Shown: positions 1 to 9,723, numbered from the stretch's first letter. The stretch: 64,000 nt of DNA from Croceitalea rosinachiae (GCF_031846445.1 NZ_JAVRHR010000001.1:1054001-1118000); one strand, 5' to 3'. A program made the numbers and translations. The notes: generated from the sequence alone by a model not told the origin.

Positions 1-3000
1 CTTTCGGATGAAGGTTCCTCTACAATGAATGGTGCCACAATATGTTCAACGGCCGCTTTGGGGACAGCCTTGAATTTGGCCAATTGGTGTTCCTCTAGAT
101 GTTCCCTGCCCAAGGAAATGGATATCAAAAACTCCGTACCCTGATCGGGTTTGCTTTTAACTTGAATTTCACCGCCGTGCAGTTCTACCAATTCTTTGGT
201 GAGGGATAGCCCAATGCCCGTACCTTCATGCTCACGTGACTCCCGGTTATCGGCCTGAAAAAAGCGGTCGAAAATATAAGGTAGTTGTTCTTGGTTAATA
301 CCGATGCCTGAGTCCTTGATTTTTATGGAGCAGTTAGTTTCTTGCTTTTCTACCGTCACTTCTACTGCGCCTCCCTTTTGGGTGAACTTCATGGCATTGG
401 ACAAGAGATTGACCAGTATCTTTTCCATCTTATCAGCATCGTAGAAGACGAAAAGCTCTTCCAGGTCACTATTGAATTTCAATTTGATTCCCCTAGAGAC
501 AGCCATGGAATTGAAGGACTCTGTGATGGCAGAAACCAGTTTGATGATATTTTGCTGACTGGCCCTAAGCTCCAATTTTCCCGCCTCCAATTTTGAAAGG
601 TCCAACAGCTGGTTGATTAACCGTAAAAGCTGCTTGGCGTTGTTATTGATGAAGGTCAGTTTGTTTTTTTGAACAGGCTTTAAGGTATTGTCTTCTATCA
701 AATCAGAAGATGGCCCTAGAATTAGAGTCAAGGGTGTTCGCAACTCATGTGAAATATTTGAAAAAAACCGGTTTTTTACTTCGTAAAGCTCTGCGATTTC
801 CTCTGCTTGGCGTTTGGTTTCTGCTACGGCATTATCAATGGCTTCTTGAAGTAGCAGATTTTTTCTTTTCAGGTTTTTGTTTCGCCATTGGCTAAAGAGA
901 TAGGTCATCAACCCCAAGGCAAGTATGTAAAAAGGAATGGAAAACTTGTTCCAATACCAAGGAGGGTTTACGGTAAAGCGCACGGTAGCTTCTGCACTTT
1001 CTACAAAATAATCATTCAATGCCTTGACCTTAAAAATATAGTCGCCTGGGGGTAGCGAGGTATATTCTTTTGTGCTTTCTTTTGAAGGAGCACTCCAATT
1101 GTCCTCAAAGCCTTCCAATTTATATTGATATTGCTTGTTTTGAGAATGTTTGTAATTAGGAGAAGTATAGGAAAAGGACAGCAGATTGTTGTTATAAGGT
1201 AAATCATTAAACGTTATCGAATCTGCGGCATTTTGAATTGTATCAGTTGAAGAAGTTATTTCGGTTACCAAAATACTAGGTTTTCCAAGGCTCTTTTCTT
1301 GTTTGGATAAATCAAAATGTACAATTTCATCCAATATCCCAAAGTATAGGTTGCTTCCTGAAGCATGAAAAGTAATCGTAGTGAAAGGATCTTTTAGTTG
1401 GGATGCAGCACTTGAAAAAGGATGATAGATGGCTTGGTAACCTTTGCTGGAGCTATCTAATTCAACAAGCTGTTCTTTAAACGAATTTTTTGTTTTTAAC
1501 CATTTTATGTTTTCTCCCTGACCTGTATATGGATAAAGACTTTCATTTTTTAAACCTAGGTAAGAACTAAAATCCGTGCTCTTCTGAAAAGAGTCTTTGT
1601 TGTCATTATAGCTATAAATGTTACGTTCAGAGGTAATAATAAATACGTCATCACCAAATTTAAATACCCTACAATACCCGGGCGGAACGCCTTTGTCGGT
1701 TCCATAATGCATTACTTTGGCAGTGTCAAAATTGATGCGTTTTTGTTCGTCTGTTGTATAAGTTACTTGGTAAACACCGCTGCTAGTTGTTCCAATCCAA
1801 AACACTCCTTCTTTTAATTGAAGAATTGTTCTTGCACCATTGAAAAATCCTTTTAATTGACCATTAACAGTCCAGCCATTCAACTTATTTGATTGGATTT
1901 GATAAATGCCATCATCAAAGAGGATGGCCATGGAATTTTCATCCTCTAACAAGTGCAGTCCATTCTGGTTTATGTTGCCATTATCTATCTGGGAATCGTC
2001 GATTATGCCAATGTTCTCATCTTTATCTATTACATAGGTTTTATCAAAACTGGCAAGTACAATTAATTGGTTTTGCAAGGTGTCGAGGTCACGAACAATT
2101 CTTGAGATATTACCCACTCTTTTCAAGCTATTGTTCTTTAAAACAAAAAGTCCGTTATTGGTTGATATATATAGCTTATCATTGAATTTTTGAATATCCA
2201 TCACAGAACCATTTAGACCATTTTTTTTATCCAAGTAAGTAATGGGCGACCCAAAATCAATGCGGGTTATTCCCACATTGAGCGTACACCACAAAGACCC
2301 TTGACTATCTACAAAAAGTCCGCGAACCACATCGTTATTGAGCCCGTTGTCTGAAATAAAATGGTGTTTTAACCTTCCTTCAGAATCCAATATGACCAGC
2401 CCTTTATTGGTTGTTGCAACAGCTAAATCCCCTGAGGGCATTTTGACGGCAGTATTAATACCAAATTCCTCAAATATTTCTGAAGCCTCATTTTCGAATG
2501 GAAAGGTATTTTCGCCATCTAAAATCTCCAAGGCATCGTTGTTTTCAAAAAGAAGGCCCTCTTGCATAGATATGAGAAACTCGGTACCTGCGCCCAAGAA
2601 TTTTTCTGAGAAATCTGCTTTTACAAATTCATCTTTTTCGTCAAGCACCAACATTCCCTTCTCAGGAATATTGAGATAAAAATGGTTGTTGTGCAGCAGC
2701 AATTTCCAAGGTCTGTTTTCCCACCCAGCCCAGATTTTAGAATCACTGCCATCTTCCTTGATTCGTAGTACAAAACTATAGGTCTGATAATACACATATC
2801 CCTTATGGAACACAGTTTCCCACACACGGCCAAACTGCTTTAAACTATCTGGTAAGTGCTCTGTAAAAGAAGTGTACGTATAGGTGTTTTTGTTTTTTTC
2901 GAAGAATCCAAGCTCATTAAGCCCTCCAACATATATTTTGGGCCCTTCAATATCCATAGAGCGAATATGACCTTTGCTTGGCAGGTTTTCTAATCGCCAT

Positions 3001-3197
3001 TTTTCCCCATTGTAAACCAGAAGCCCACGAGTGTTGGCAAAGTACATGAAACCATTTTCATCTTGATCTGCCGTCCAGTTTTGGCGATTAGCTCGAAAAG
3101 TATCTGGACCATAATTTTTTAGAAAAGGCATACCAGAGTTTTGACAAAAAAGAGTCGCCGAAAAGAGTAAAAAAGTAAAATTGAAAACAAATTTCAT
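1..3197 (-). CDS. Hybrid two-component sensor (beta-propeller, Y_Y_Y, histidine kinase), 3' end outside window
   Basis: About 1065 residues are visible; the gene runs off the left edge. The start ATG at 3197 gives MKFVFNFTFLLFSATLFCQN, a signal peptide. A long stretch of beta-propeller-like repeats follows, then a Y_Y_Y domain (yeKLEGFEDNWS-type motif), one membrane helix (FSIPFYILALGLMTYLFSQW), a coiled linker and a HisKA domain with SHELRTPLTLI. The phospho-accepting His is at about residue 817, followed by an HATPase domain with N (NLLSNAMKFT) and G boxes (DSGIGI, GTGIGLSL). The visible end is an acidic linker (VEEPSSE), which in the HTCS family precedes a receiver and an AraC-type HTH domain, presumably just outside. 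The frame stays open from 3197 to the edge. The family senses oligosaccharides or other periplasmic ligands; the ligand here is unknown. No SusC/SusD genes lie on the visible side. Confidence 0.9.
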   Translation of the reverse strand, partial: MKFVFNFTFLLFSATLFCQNSGMPFLKNYGPDTFRANRQNWTADQDENGFMYFANTRGLLVYNGEKWRLENLPSKGHIRSMDIEGPKIYVGGLNELGFFEKNKNTYTYTSFTEHLPDSLKQFGRVWETVFHKGYVYYQTYSFVLRIKEDGSDSKIWAGWENRPWKLLLHNNHFYLNIPEKGMLVLDEKDEFVKADFSEKFLGAGTEFLISMQEGLLFENNDALEILDGENTFPFENEASEIFEEFGINTAVKMPSGDLAVATTNKGLVILDSEGRLKHHFISDNGLNNDVVRGLFVDSQGSLWCTLNVGITRIDFGSPITYLDKKNGLNGSVMDIQKFNDKLYISTNNGLFVLKNNSLKRVGNISRIVRDLDTLQNQLIVLASFDKTYVIDKDENIGIIDDSQIDNGNINQNGLHLLEDENSMAILFDDGIYQIQSNKLNGWTVNGQLKGFFNGARTILQLKEGVFWIGTTSSGVYQVTYTTDEQKRINFDTAKVMHYGTDKGVPPGYCRVFKFGDDVFIITSERNIYSYNDNKDSFQKSTDFSSYLGLKNESLYPYTGQGENIKWLKTKNSFKEQLVELDSSSKGYQAIYHPFSSAASQLKDPFTTITFHASGSNLYFGILDEIVHFDLSKQEKSLGKPSILVTEITSSTDTIQNAADSITFNDLPYNNNLLSFSYTSPNYKHSQNKQYQYKLEGFEDNWSAPSKESTKEYTSLPPGDYIFKVKALNDYFVESAEATVRFTVNPPWYWNKFSIPFYILALGLMTYLFSQWRNKNLKRKNLLLQEAIDNAVAETKRQAEEIAELYEVKNRFFSNISHELRTPLTLILGPSSDLIEDNTLKPVQKNKLTFINNNAKQLLRLINQLLDLSKLEAGKLELRASQQNIIKLVSAITESFNSMAVSRGIKLKFNSDLEELFVFYDADKMEKILVNLLSNAMKFTQKGGAVEVTVEKQETNCSIKIKDSGIGINQEQLPYIFDRFFQADNRESREHEGTGIGLSLTKELVELHGGEIQVKSKPDQGTEFLISISLGREHLEEHQLAKFKAVPKAAVEHIVAPFIVEEPSSE

Positions 3198-3300
3198 AAT
3201 GTTTCGCCCACTTATGAAATCAGGAATTTAAAAATCTAAATATTCATAATCAATAAAATAATCAACTTATAGGGTCTTCTATGTTAAACTAAGGTTATGT

Positions 3301-4056
3301 TTATTTTAATAGGATTGCTACCGCTCCTATTATGGTAACCACTATAATAAATCGTCGGTACTGTTTTTCATTTATCATTTTAACTAATTTTACCCCGAAA
3401 AAGAGTCCGATAAAAATGGCAGGAAGCAACTTTAAATTGACTACTAATGTTTCGGTGGATATGGTTTTCCAAACAAAAAGGTGAAATGGCAGTTTAAAAA
3501 GATTGGTGATTAAAAACAACCAAGCAGCGGTGCCTACAAACTCGTTTTTTGGTAGTCGTATGGCTAAAAAGAAAAGATTTGTAAAGGCCCCAGCCAGATT
3601 GCCTACCATAGTTGAAATACCTGCAACAACTCCAGTACTGCCAGCGAACGTCCAATGTGTCGGCACCTTTTTAGACTTTCGTCTATCCCAATAAACAATA
3701 ATTGCCAGGCTAATTAAAATGAGCGCTACCATCGCTATTTTAAATTGATGCTCGGGTAAATCTTTACCGACAATTACACCAATTAAAATACCAATAATAA
3801 TCCATGGAAGCAGTTTTATGATATAATTCCATTTAGTATGACGGTTATAATAAATAACAGCAAAAAGGTCTCCTACTAGTAAGAGCGGTATAATAAAACC
3901 AGTAGACTGTTTTGCTCCAAAAGCTAACGCCATTAGGGTAACATTAAAAATAGAAAGCCCTTTTAACCCTGCTTTTGAAATACCCATTAAGAAAGCAGCA
4001 GTACATGCAAAAACCCAGCCTAAAATGGAAACTTCGGCAAAATCTATTGTTGACAT
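3301..4056 (-). CDS. TauE/SafE-family membrane permease
   Basis: The 251-residue protein is almost entirely hydrophobic, with about eight predicted membrane segments. Short glycine-rich turns fit the TauE/SafE (sulfite exporter) family: LMGISKAGLKG near the N-terminus and a second-half repeat VVAGISTMVGNLAGAFTNL. These two halves are the family's internal duplication. The length matches usual members (about 250). The family moves sulfur-containing organic anions or sulfite across the inner membrane, but most members have no assigned substrate, and nothing here fixes one. The gene stands between the hybrid sensor (same strand, 103 bp downstream) and a divergent symporter 192 bp away, so it is probably its own transcription unit. 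Confidence 0.82.
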   Translation of the reverse strand: MSTIDFAEVSILGWVFACTAAFLMGISKAGLKGLSIFNVTLMALAFGAKQSTGFIIPLLLVGDLFAVIYYNRHTKWNYIIKLLPWIIIGILIGVIVGKDLPEHQFKIAMVALILISLAIIVYWDRRKSKKVPTHWTFAGSTGVVAGISTMVGNLAGAFTNLFFLAIRLPKNEFVGTAAWLFLITNLFKLPFHLFVWKTISTETLVVNLKLLPAIFIGLFFGVKLVKMINEKQYRRFIIVVTIIGAVAILLK

Positions 4057-4248
4057 TGAGGTAAAATGTTGGCATTAAAATTAAGTCATATTACTAGAAG
4101 AGCTTGATTTAGTCAAAAATAATAGTTCAAATTAGCATGTGATTATATGGAAAATTGTCAAATAGTGCTAGAATAATAGCATATTATGCACTGACTAAAG
4201 TCTGATTATAAAAAAATTATATCTTTAATAATCAACCAATAACCAATT

Positions 4249-6060
4249 ATGGAACTCAGCACGCTTGACTATAGCTTTATCATCGTTTTCTTTTCTCTTG
4301 TTTTAGGAATTGGAGTTTATGTTTCAAAAAAATCTGGAAAGAACTCTTCAGAATTTTTTCTTTCTGGCCGAACCATGCCCTGGTGGCTTTTGGGGTTGTC
4401 AATGGTAGCCACCACCTTCTCTACGGACACACCCAACCTTGTTACAGATATTGTAAGAACTTCTGGTGTTTCTGGTAATTGGGTTTGGTGGTGCTTTTTA
4501 CTAACGGGCATGCTTACCGTTTTTGTATATGCTAAGCTTTGGCGCAAATCTAACGTTAAAACCGACCTTGAGTTTTATGAAATGCGCTACGGAGGCAAGC
4601 CTGCAAGCTTTTTAAGAAAGTTTAGGTCCATTTATTTAGGTGCTTTGTTCAACATCATCACCATGGCATCCGTTACTTTAGCCGCAATAAAAATTGGGGG
4701 AATAATGTTAGGCCTTGAACCTTGGGAAACTGTTGTCGGGGCAGGTTTAATTACTGTTGTTTTTAGTGCACTCGGAGGTTTTAAAGGTGTAGTTTATACT
4801 GACTTTCTTTTGTTTTTTGTTGCTATGGCCGGTGCCATAGGGGCAGCGTTTTATTTAGTTAATATTCCTGAGGTCGGCGGGATAGAAGCGCTTATTGCGC
4901 ATGAAAATGTCGCTGATAAACTCAATATCCTTCCTGATTTTGATAACACAAGTGTACTTATTACTATGTTCATCATTCCGATTGCAGTGCAATGGTGGAG
5001 TTCATGGTACCCTGGTGCCGAGCCTGGTGGTGGTGGTTATATTGCACAACGGATGTTGGCTGCGAAAGATGAGAATCATGCTATAGGCGCGACCTTCTTT
5101 TTTAATATTATGCATTACGCGCTGCGTCCTTGGCCATGGATTTTAGTGGCATTGGCATCTTTGGTCGTATACCCTGATATCGCCAGTATCGCACAAGCTT
5201 TTCCTGATGTGGCAAATGATAAATTAGGGCACGATTTGGCATACTCAGCGATGCTTACAAAACTCCCAAGCGGGCTATTGGGAGTTGTTTTAGCATCACT
5301 AGTTGCAGCTTATATGAGTACGATTTCAACCCAATTAAATTGGGGCTCTTCTTATATTGTTTTTGATTTTTATAAGCAACAAATCAATCCTGATGCAACA
5401 GAAAAACAAATGGTGACTGTGGGCAGAATTTCAACCGTAGTACTTATGTTACTAAGTGCGCTTTTAGCACTTACTTTGCAAAATGCGTTTGAAGTTTTTG
5501 ACCTTTTGGTGACATTTGGAGCCGGTACAGGCCTGGTTTTTATTTTGAGATGGTTTTGGTGGCGTATCAATGCATGGAGTGAAATTACGGCAATGTTTGT
5601 TTCTGGTATCATATCAATTTTATTGGTTAAAACTAGTTTAGGCGAGATGTTATTTGACCCTATCACTGGGTTATTGCCAGAATGGGCGAACTATCCTTTT
5701 GTAGTAGTCGTGACCACTGCCATTTGGGTGGCAGCGACTTTAATGACCAAACCTGAATCGGATGCTACTTTAAGGTCATTTTATAAAAAAATACAGCCTG
5801 GAGGCCCCGGCTGGGCAAAAGTAGTTTCTAAAGCAGAAACTGACAATGTTGAAATTGTAAACGCAAAAGAAAAATGGAGCGTACCTTCTGGGGTTACAGC
5901 TATGTTATTAGGCGTTACCTTGGTATATTCAACGATGTTTGCCACTGGGTATTGGATTTATGGGGAAACTACATACGCCATAATTGGTAGCGGTATAGCT
6001 TTGGTTTCAGGGCTATCACTTATTAAGGTTTGGAAAGGCATGAAGGAAAATATATTGTAA
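4249..6060 (+). CDS. Sodium:solute symporter (SSS family)
   Basis: The 603-residue protein has the SSS fold: an N-terminal helix (YSFIIVFFSLVLGIGVYVSKK), the typical FFLSGRTMPWWLLGLSMVATTFSTDTP region around residues 37-62 and many later membrane helices. The LAALVAAYMST-like helix (GVVLASLVAAYMSTISTQLNWG, about residue 345) carries the Ser/Thr residues that bind sodium in this family. Two extra helices after a hydrophilic stretch (KKIQPGGPGW) make it longer than a minimal SSS protein. It sits 10 bp upstream of the NagX-like acyltransferase, so the two form an operon. That pairing suggests uptake of a sugar or amino sugar followed by modification at the membrane, but the substrate is inference. 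A weak promoter-like TATCTTTA lies at 4220-4227. Confidence 0.88.
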   Translation: MELSTLDYSFIIVFFSLVLGIGVYVSKKSGKNSSEFFLSGRTMPWWLLGLSMVATTFSTDTPNLVTDIVRTSGVSGNWVWWCFLLTGMLTVFVYAKLWRKSNVKTDLEFYEMRYGGKPASFLRKFRSIYLGALFNIITMASVTLAAIKIGGIMLGLEPWETVVGAGLITVVFSALGGFKGVVYTDFLLFFVAMAGAIGAAFYLVNIPEVGGIEALIAHENVADKLNILPDFDNTSVLITMFIIPIAVQWWSSWYPGAEPGGGGYIAQRMLAAKDENHAIGATFFFNIMHYALRPWPWILVALASLVVYPDIASIAQAFPDVANDKLGHDLAYSAMLTKLPSGLLGVVLASLVAAYMSTISTQLNWGSSYIVFDFYKQQINPDATEKQMVTVGRISTVVLMLLSALLALTLQNAFEVFDLLVTFGAGTGLVFILRWFWWRINAWSEITAMFVSGIISILLVKTSLGEMLFDPITGLLPEWANYPFVVVVTTAIWVAATLMTKPESDATLRSFYKKIQPGGPGWAKVVSKAETDNVEIVNAKEKWSVPSGVTAMLLGVTLVYSTMFATGYWIYGETTYAIIGSGIALVSGLSLIKVWKGMKENIL

Positions 6061-6070
6061 ATACTAGATT

Positions 6071-7156
6071 ATGAAAGATAGGATTCTATCGGTAGATATT
6101 TTTAGAGGCGCAACTATTGTTTTAATGATTTTAGTCAATACCCCAGGTACTTGGTCAAACGTATTTCCACCTTTATTGCACGCTAAGTGGCATGGCTATA
6201 CTCCTACAGATTTAGTGTTTCCTTTCTTTTTATTTATTGTGGGCACTTCCATTGTTTTTGCGTATCAAAACAAAAAAACAAATAGTGGGACATATAAGAA
6301 GATTAGTATTCGAACGCTTAAATTAATTGGATTGGGATTGTTTTTAGGCGCATTCACTATCAGCTTTCCATTTCTTAAAGAATTTTCAGCGATTCGATTT
6401 CCAGGAGTATTACAGCGTATTGGCGTGGTTTTCTTTTTTGCAGCTATTTTCTTTTTGAATTTTAGATGGAAAACCTTGATTGTGATTACAGTCGGATTGC
6501 TTGTTGGGTATTGGTTGTTAATGACACTAATTCCAGTTAACGACATAGAATCAACATTGGACAGAGCGCCTAACAATCTTGCTAATTGGTTGGATGTGAA
6601 AATTTTTGGCTCCCACAACTATAAAGCTGACTATGACCCAGAAGGCTTTTTAAGCACCATCCCTTCCATAGCAAGCTCGATATTAGGAATTTTTACTGGG
6701 CTTATCCTATTGTCAAAACAAAAGAAAAAAGCCACTATTTTATTTGGATTAGGCGGAGTATTATTAATTGTTGGCCACCTTTGGGACCTTGTTTTCCCTA
6801 TCAACAAAGCACTTTGGACAAGCAGCTTTGTATTGGTGACTGCAGGTTGGGCAAATATTGTATTGGCACTTATTTACTATTTGACTGATATTAAGAAAAT
6901 CCAATTTGGCAGTATTTTTAGATATGCAGGGGCCAATGCCATTGTTGTCTATTTCTTGTCCAGTTTTATCAGTAAAATCATGGGTCAAATTAAAATTGGC
7001 GATACTTCATTGCACGGCTGGTTATTCCAAAATATTTATGTGCAAAACTTTATGTCTATGGAGCTATCATCGCTACTTTATGGTTTAAGTGTAGTTGCCT
7101 TTTATTGCTTATTGGCCTATGTGCTTTACAAAAAGAAGATTTTCATAAAGGTTTAA
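6071..7156 (+). CDS. NagX/HGSNAT-like membrane acyltransferase (DUF5009)
   Basis: The 361-residue protein has about ten membrane helices. The start MKDRILSVDIFRGATIVLMI followed by the TDLVFPFFLFIVGTSI segment is the signature of the heparan-alpha-glucosaminide N-acetyltransferase-like family (COG4299/DUF5009), which includes NagX. Known members move acetyl groups from cytoplasmic acetyl-CoA to an amino sugar on the other side of the membrane. The short spacing to the symporter gene (10 bp) argues for co-transcription. Its stop codon overlaps the stop codon of the convergent riboflavin synthase gene by two bases. Substrate unproven. Confidence 0.82.
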   Translation: MKDRILSVDIFRGATIVLMILVNTPGTWSNVFPPLLHAKWHGYTPTDLVFPFFLFIVGTSIVFAYQNKKTNSGTYKKISIRTLKLIGLGLFLGAFTISFPFLKEFSAIRFPGVLQRIGVVFFFAAIFFLNFRWKTLIVITVGLLVGYWLLMTLIPVNDIESTLDRAPNNLANWLDVKIFGSHNYKADYDPEGFLSTIPSIASSILGIFTGLILLSKQKKKATILFGLGGVLLIVGHLWDLVFPINKALWTSSFVLVTAGWANIVLALIYYLTDIKKIQFGSIFRYAGANAIVVYFLSSFISKIMGQIKIGDTSLHGWLFQNIYVQNFMSMELSSLLYGLSVVAFYCLLAYVLYKKKIFIKV

Positions 7157-7746
7157 TCAGGTTGATTGCCTAAAAGTCTAGCCACATACTTTCCGATAAC
7201 ATCAAATTCTAAATTTACTTTCGTTCCTACTTCATAAGAATTGAACCGAGTGTTCTCATAGGTGTACGGAATAATGGCAACACTAAAACTATCTTGTTTG
7301 GAAGCTACTACGGTTAAACTTGTGCCATCAATAGTTATCGAGCCCTTTTCAATAGTAACATTGTTTTTTGAAGTATCATATTGAAAGCTAAAGAACCAAC
7401 TACCATCTTTTTCTTCAATTTTTGTGCAAGAGGCAGTTTGATCCACATGACCCTGCACTAAATGTCCATCTAATCGCGTTCCCAAAAGCATGGCACGCTC
7501 AAGATTAACCTTATCATTTACTTTGAGCTCGCCAATACTTGTTTTGTCTAAAGTTTCTTGAATAGCGGTTACCGTATAATTATTGCCATTAATGGCAATC
7601 ACTGTTAAACAAACTCCATTGTGCGCAACACTTTGGTCTATTTTGAGCTCTTGGGTTATTGAAGATGATATGGTAATATGCAGGTTTCCACCATCTTTAT
7701 CGAGTTTGGTGACGGCGCCTAAAGTCTCAATAATACCTGTAAACAT
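7153..7746 (-). CDS. ribE: Riboflavin synthase, alpha subunit
   Basis: The 197-residue protein begins MFTGIIETLGAV, the nearly invariant N-terminus of riboflavin synthase. It contains two repeated lumazine-binding domains, residues about 1-88 and 98-190, with NGVCLTV in the first and DGTSLTVV in the second, and the LLGTRLDGHLVQGHVD linker. It dismutates two 6,7-dimethyl-8-ribityllumazine molecules to riboflavin plus a pyrimidine. The length is normal (about 200). The gene is divergent from pdxA with only 49 bp between start codons, and convergent with the acyltransferase, sharing stop-codon bases. Confidence 0.95.
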   Translation of the reverse strand: MFTGIIETLGAVTKLDKDGGNLHITISSSITQELKIDQSVAHNGVCLTVIAINGNNYTVTAIQETLDKTSIGELKVNDKVNLERAMLLGTRLDGHLVQGHVDQTASCTKIEEKDGSWFFSFQYDTSKNNVTIEKGSITIDGTSLTVVASKQDSFSVAIIPYTYENTRFNSYEVGTKVNLEFDVIGKYVARLLGNQPD

Positions 7747-7763
7747 GTCTCTGTCAATTTAAT

Positions 7764-7771
7764 TAGCTTTG
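7764..7771 (+). promoter_or_regulatory. Candidate -7 element for pdxA
   Basis: TAGCTTTG fits the Bacteroidota -7 consensus TAnnTTTG and lies 24 bp before the pdxA start codon. No TTG stands at the expected -33 position, so support is partial. Confidence 0.35.
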
Positions 7772-7795
7772 TAATGTAAAAATAGGTATTCAGAT

Positions 7796-8857
7796 ATGGA
7801 TTCTAAGTCAGAAACGAAGAAAATAAAACTAGGCATTTCAATAGGAGATTTAAATGGAATTGGCTGTGAAGTGGCATTAAAAACCTTTGAAGACCAAAGA
7901 ATGCTTGATTTCTGTACTCCAGTAATTTTCGCTTCTAATAAAACAATATCTGCGCATAAACAACAACTTGGCTTGAATCTTAACTTTCATGGAATTCATG
8001 ACCCTAAAAAGTCATTAGATGGAAAAATTAATGTAGTCAATGTATGGAAAGAGTCGCCTAGAATTGAATTTGGAAAAGCTACTACTGAAGGTGGCAAGTA
8101 TGCCATAAAATCTCTTAGAGCAGCAGTCAAGTCACTTAAAAATGGAGAGATTGATGTTTTAGTAACGGCACCAATAAACAAAAACAATATTCAGGCTGAG
8201 GATTTTAAATTTCCGGGGCACACAGATTTTCTCGCCCAAGAATTGGACGGAGAAAGCCTCATGTTTATGGTAACGGATACACTTCGAGTTGGTTTGTTGA
8301 CAGATCATATTGCGGTAAAAGATGTGGCGCAAGCTATTACGACAAAGTTGATTAAAGACAAAGTGAAAACAATGTCCAAGTCTTTAAAAATGGATTTTGG
8401 TATTCGTAGACCTAAGATTGCCCTTTTAGGCATTAACCCACATAGTGGCGATAACGGAACTATTGGAGAAGAAGATGAAAAACTGTTGAAACCTGCAATT
8501 CAAGACCTATTTGACATAGGCAATTTAGTATATGGACCTTATTCTGCAGATAGTTTTTTTGGCTCCAACTCGCATCAAAATTTTGATGCTATTTTAGCCG
8601 CTTACCATGATCAAGGATTGATTCCGTTCAAAACCCTTTCTTTTGGTAAAGGGGTTAACTTTACTGCTGGGTTAAGAAAAATAAGGACCTCGCCCGACCA
8701 TGGTACTGCTTATGAGATCGCCGGTCAAGGAAAAGCAGACGAAAGTTCCTTTAAAGAGGCCGTTTTTAGCGCTATTCATATCTTTAGAAATAGAGTAGAA
8801 TACCTTGATTTGACGAAAAACCCGTTGAAAAAACAGAACCCAAGAAAATCGGCTTAA
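7796..8857 (+). CDS. pdxA: 4-hydroxythreonine-4-phosphate dehydrogenase
   Basis: The 353-residue protein has the PdxA motifs: SIGDLNGIGCEVALK at the N-terminus, APINKNN, the metal-binding GHTDFLA, LLTDHIAV, GINPHSGDNGTIG, and the AYHDQGLIPFK segment with the third metal-ligand His. GKGVNFTAGL and TSPDHGTAYEIAG close the active site. It oxidises 4-phosphooxy-L-threonine in the DXP-dependent pyridoxal phosphate pathway. Length is typical (about 330-350), with a short charged tail. It is read in the same direction as the yceD-rpmF-fab-acc group, but that group has its own promoter 99 bp further on. Confidence 0.95.
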   Translation: MDSKSETKKIKLGISIGDLNGIGCEVALKTFEDQRMLDFCTPVIFASNKTISAHKQQLGLNLNFHGIHDPKKSLDGKINVVNVWKESPRIEFGKATTEGGKYAIKSLRAAVKSLKNGEIDVLVTAPINKNNIQAEDFKFPGHTDFLAQELDGESLMFMVTDTLRVGLLTDHIAVKDVAQAITTKLIKDKVKTMSKSLKMDFGIRRPKIALLGINPHSGDNGTIGEEDEKLLKPAIQDLFDIGNLVYGPYSADSFFGSNSHQNFDAILAAYHDQGLIPFKTLSFGKGVNFTAGLRKIRTSPDHGTAYEIAGQGKADESSFKEAVFSAIHIFRNRVEYLDLTKNPLKKQNPRKSA

Positions 8858-8885
8858 AAGCAATGGCTTTATTTTCGTCAAACAA

Positions 8886-8915
8886 TTGGGTTTTTACAAA
8901 TAAATAGTATCTTTG
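8886..8915 (+). promoter_or_regulatory. Bacteroidota primary-sigma promoter of yceD-rpmF
   Basis: TTG at 8886-8888, exactly 19 bp, then TATCTTTG at 8908-8915: a full match to the TTG-N19-TAnnTTTG promoter recognised by the Bacteroidota housekeeping sigma factor. The expected transcript start is about 8922, some 35 bp before the yceD start codon. Confidence 0.8.
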
Positions 8916-8955
8916 CACCCGCCTTAATGGCTGGTACACAAACCATACGAGTTAA

Positions 8956-9489
8956 ATGATGAAGTTGAAGGAGTTTTTTATTCCTTTTTCAGGATTGAAA
9001 TTAGGAAGACACGAGTTTGAGTATAAGATTGAAAATAAGTTCTTTGAATCTTTTGGTTATCAAGAGTTTAACGCAACTTCAATTGCATTGAAGGCAGAGT
9101 TAAATAAGATGAATACCATGATGGAACTTGATTTAAGGGCTGATGGCACAATCAATATAGATTGTGATTTAACTAATGAGCCTTATGAACAAGCTATTTC
9201 ATCAGATTTGCAGTTAGTCATAAAGTTTGGTGAGGAGTATAATGATGAGGATGATGAGATTTTAATCATTCCACATGGCGAACACCAACTTTATATTGCA
9301 CAATATGTGTACGAAATGTTAGTGCTTGCTGTTCCTCATAAAAGAGTTCATCCTGGCGTGCTTGACGGCACATTGCAATCAGAAGCTTTGGATAAGCTTG
9401 AAGAGCTAGAATTAAAAGAGACAAAAGAAGAAAAAGAAGATACTGATCCCAGATGGGACGGATTAAAAAAATTATTAACGGACAAATAG
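8956..9489 (+). CDS. yceD: YceD/DUF177-family protein
   Basis: The 177-residue protein matches YceD (DUF177) in size, acidic character and above all position: directly upstream of rpmF (6 bp gap), the order conserved across most bacteria. The N-terminal half carries IPFSGLKLGRHEFEYKI; the core has a stretch rich in Glu and Asp (GEEYNDEDDEILII), and the family's C-terminal PHKRVHPG segment is present. It lacks the full zinc-binding CxxC pairs found in some members. Work in other bacteria links YceD to 23S rRNA maturation. The C-terminal tail is a run of charged residues (LKETKEEKEDTD) before the final helix. Confidence 0.85.
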   Translation: MMKLKEFFIPFSGLKLGRHEFEYKIENKFFESFGYQEFNATSIALKAELNKMNTMMELDLRADGTINIDCDLTNEPYEQAISSDLQLVIKFGEEYNDEDDEILIIPHGEHQLYIAQYVYEMLVLAVPHKRVHPGVLDGTLQSEALDKLEELELKETKEEKEDTDPRWDGLKKLLTDK

Positions 9490-9495
9490 GTTACA

Positions 9496-9696
9496 ATGGC
9501 ACATCCTAAAAGGAAAATATCAAGAACCAGAAGAGACAAAAGACGTACGCACTATAAGGCTGTAGCACCTACTATTGCTAAAGATTCTACAACTGGTGAA
9601 ATGCACCTATACCATAGAGCGCACTGGCATGAAGGAAAGCTTTATTATAGAGGTCAAATCCTTATTGATAAAACGGAAGAAGAAGCTGCTGCTTAG
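9496..9696 (+). CDS. rpmF: 50S ribosomal protein L32
   Basis: The 66-residue protein begins MAHPKRKISRTRRDKRRTHY, the standard L32 N-terminus, with strongly basic composition. The zinc-binding Cys pairs of some L32 proteins are absent; HLYHRAHW stands at that place, so this is the cysteine-free form. It ends with a short acidic tail (KTEEEAAA). It is co-transcribed with yceD and followed by a hairpin terminator at 9724-9756. Confidence 0.96.
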   Translation: MAHPKRKISRTRRDKRRTHYKAVAPTIAKDSTTGEMHLYHRAHWHEGKLYYRGQILIDKTEEEAAA

Positions 9697-9723
9697 CTTC
9701 TTTCGATAAAAGAATAGATACGT

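Noticed and set aside
1..3197. Hybrid sensor suspected to be frameshifted or truncated
   Set aside because: The frame from ATG 3197 is open to the window edge and in register with the SHELRTP histidine box; it is simply cut by the edge.
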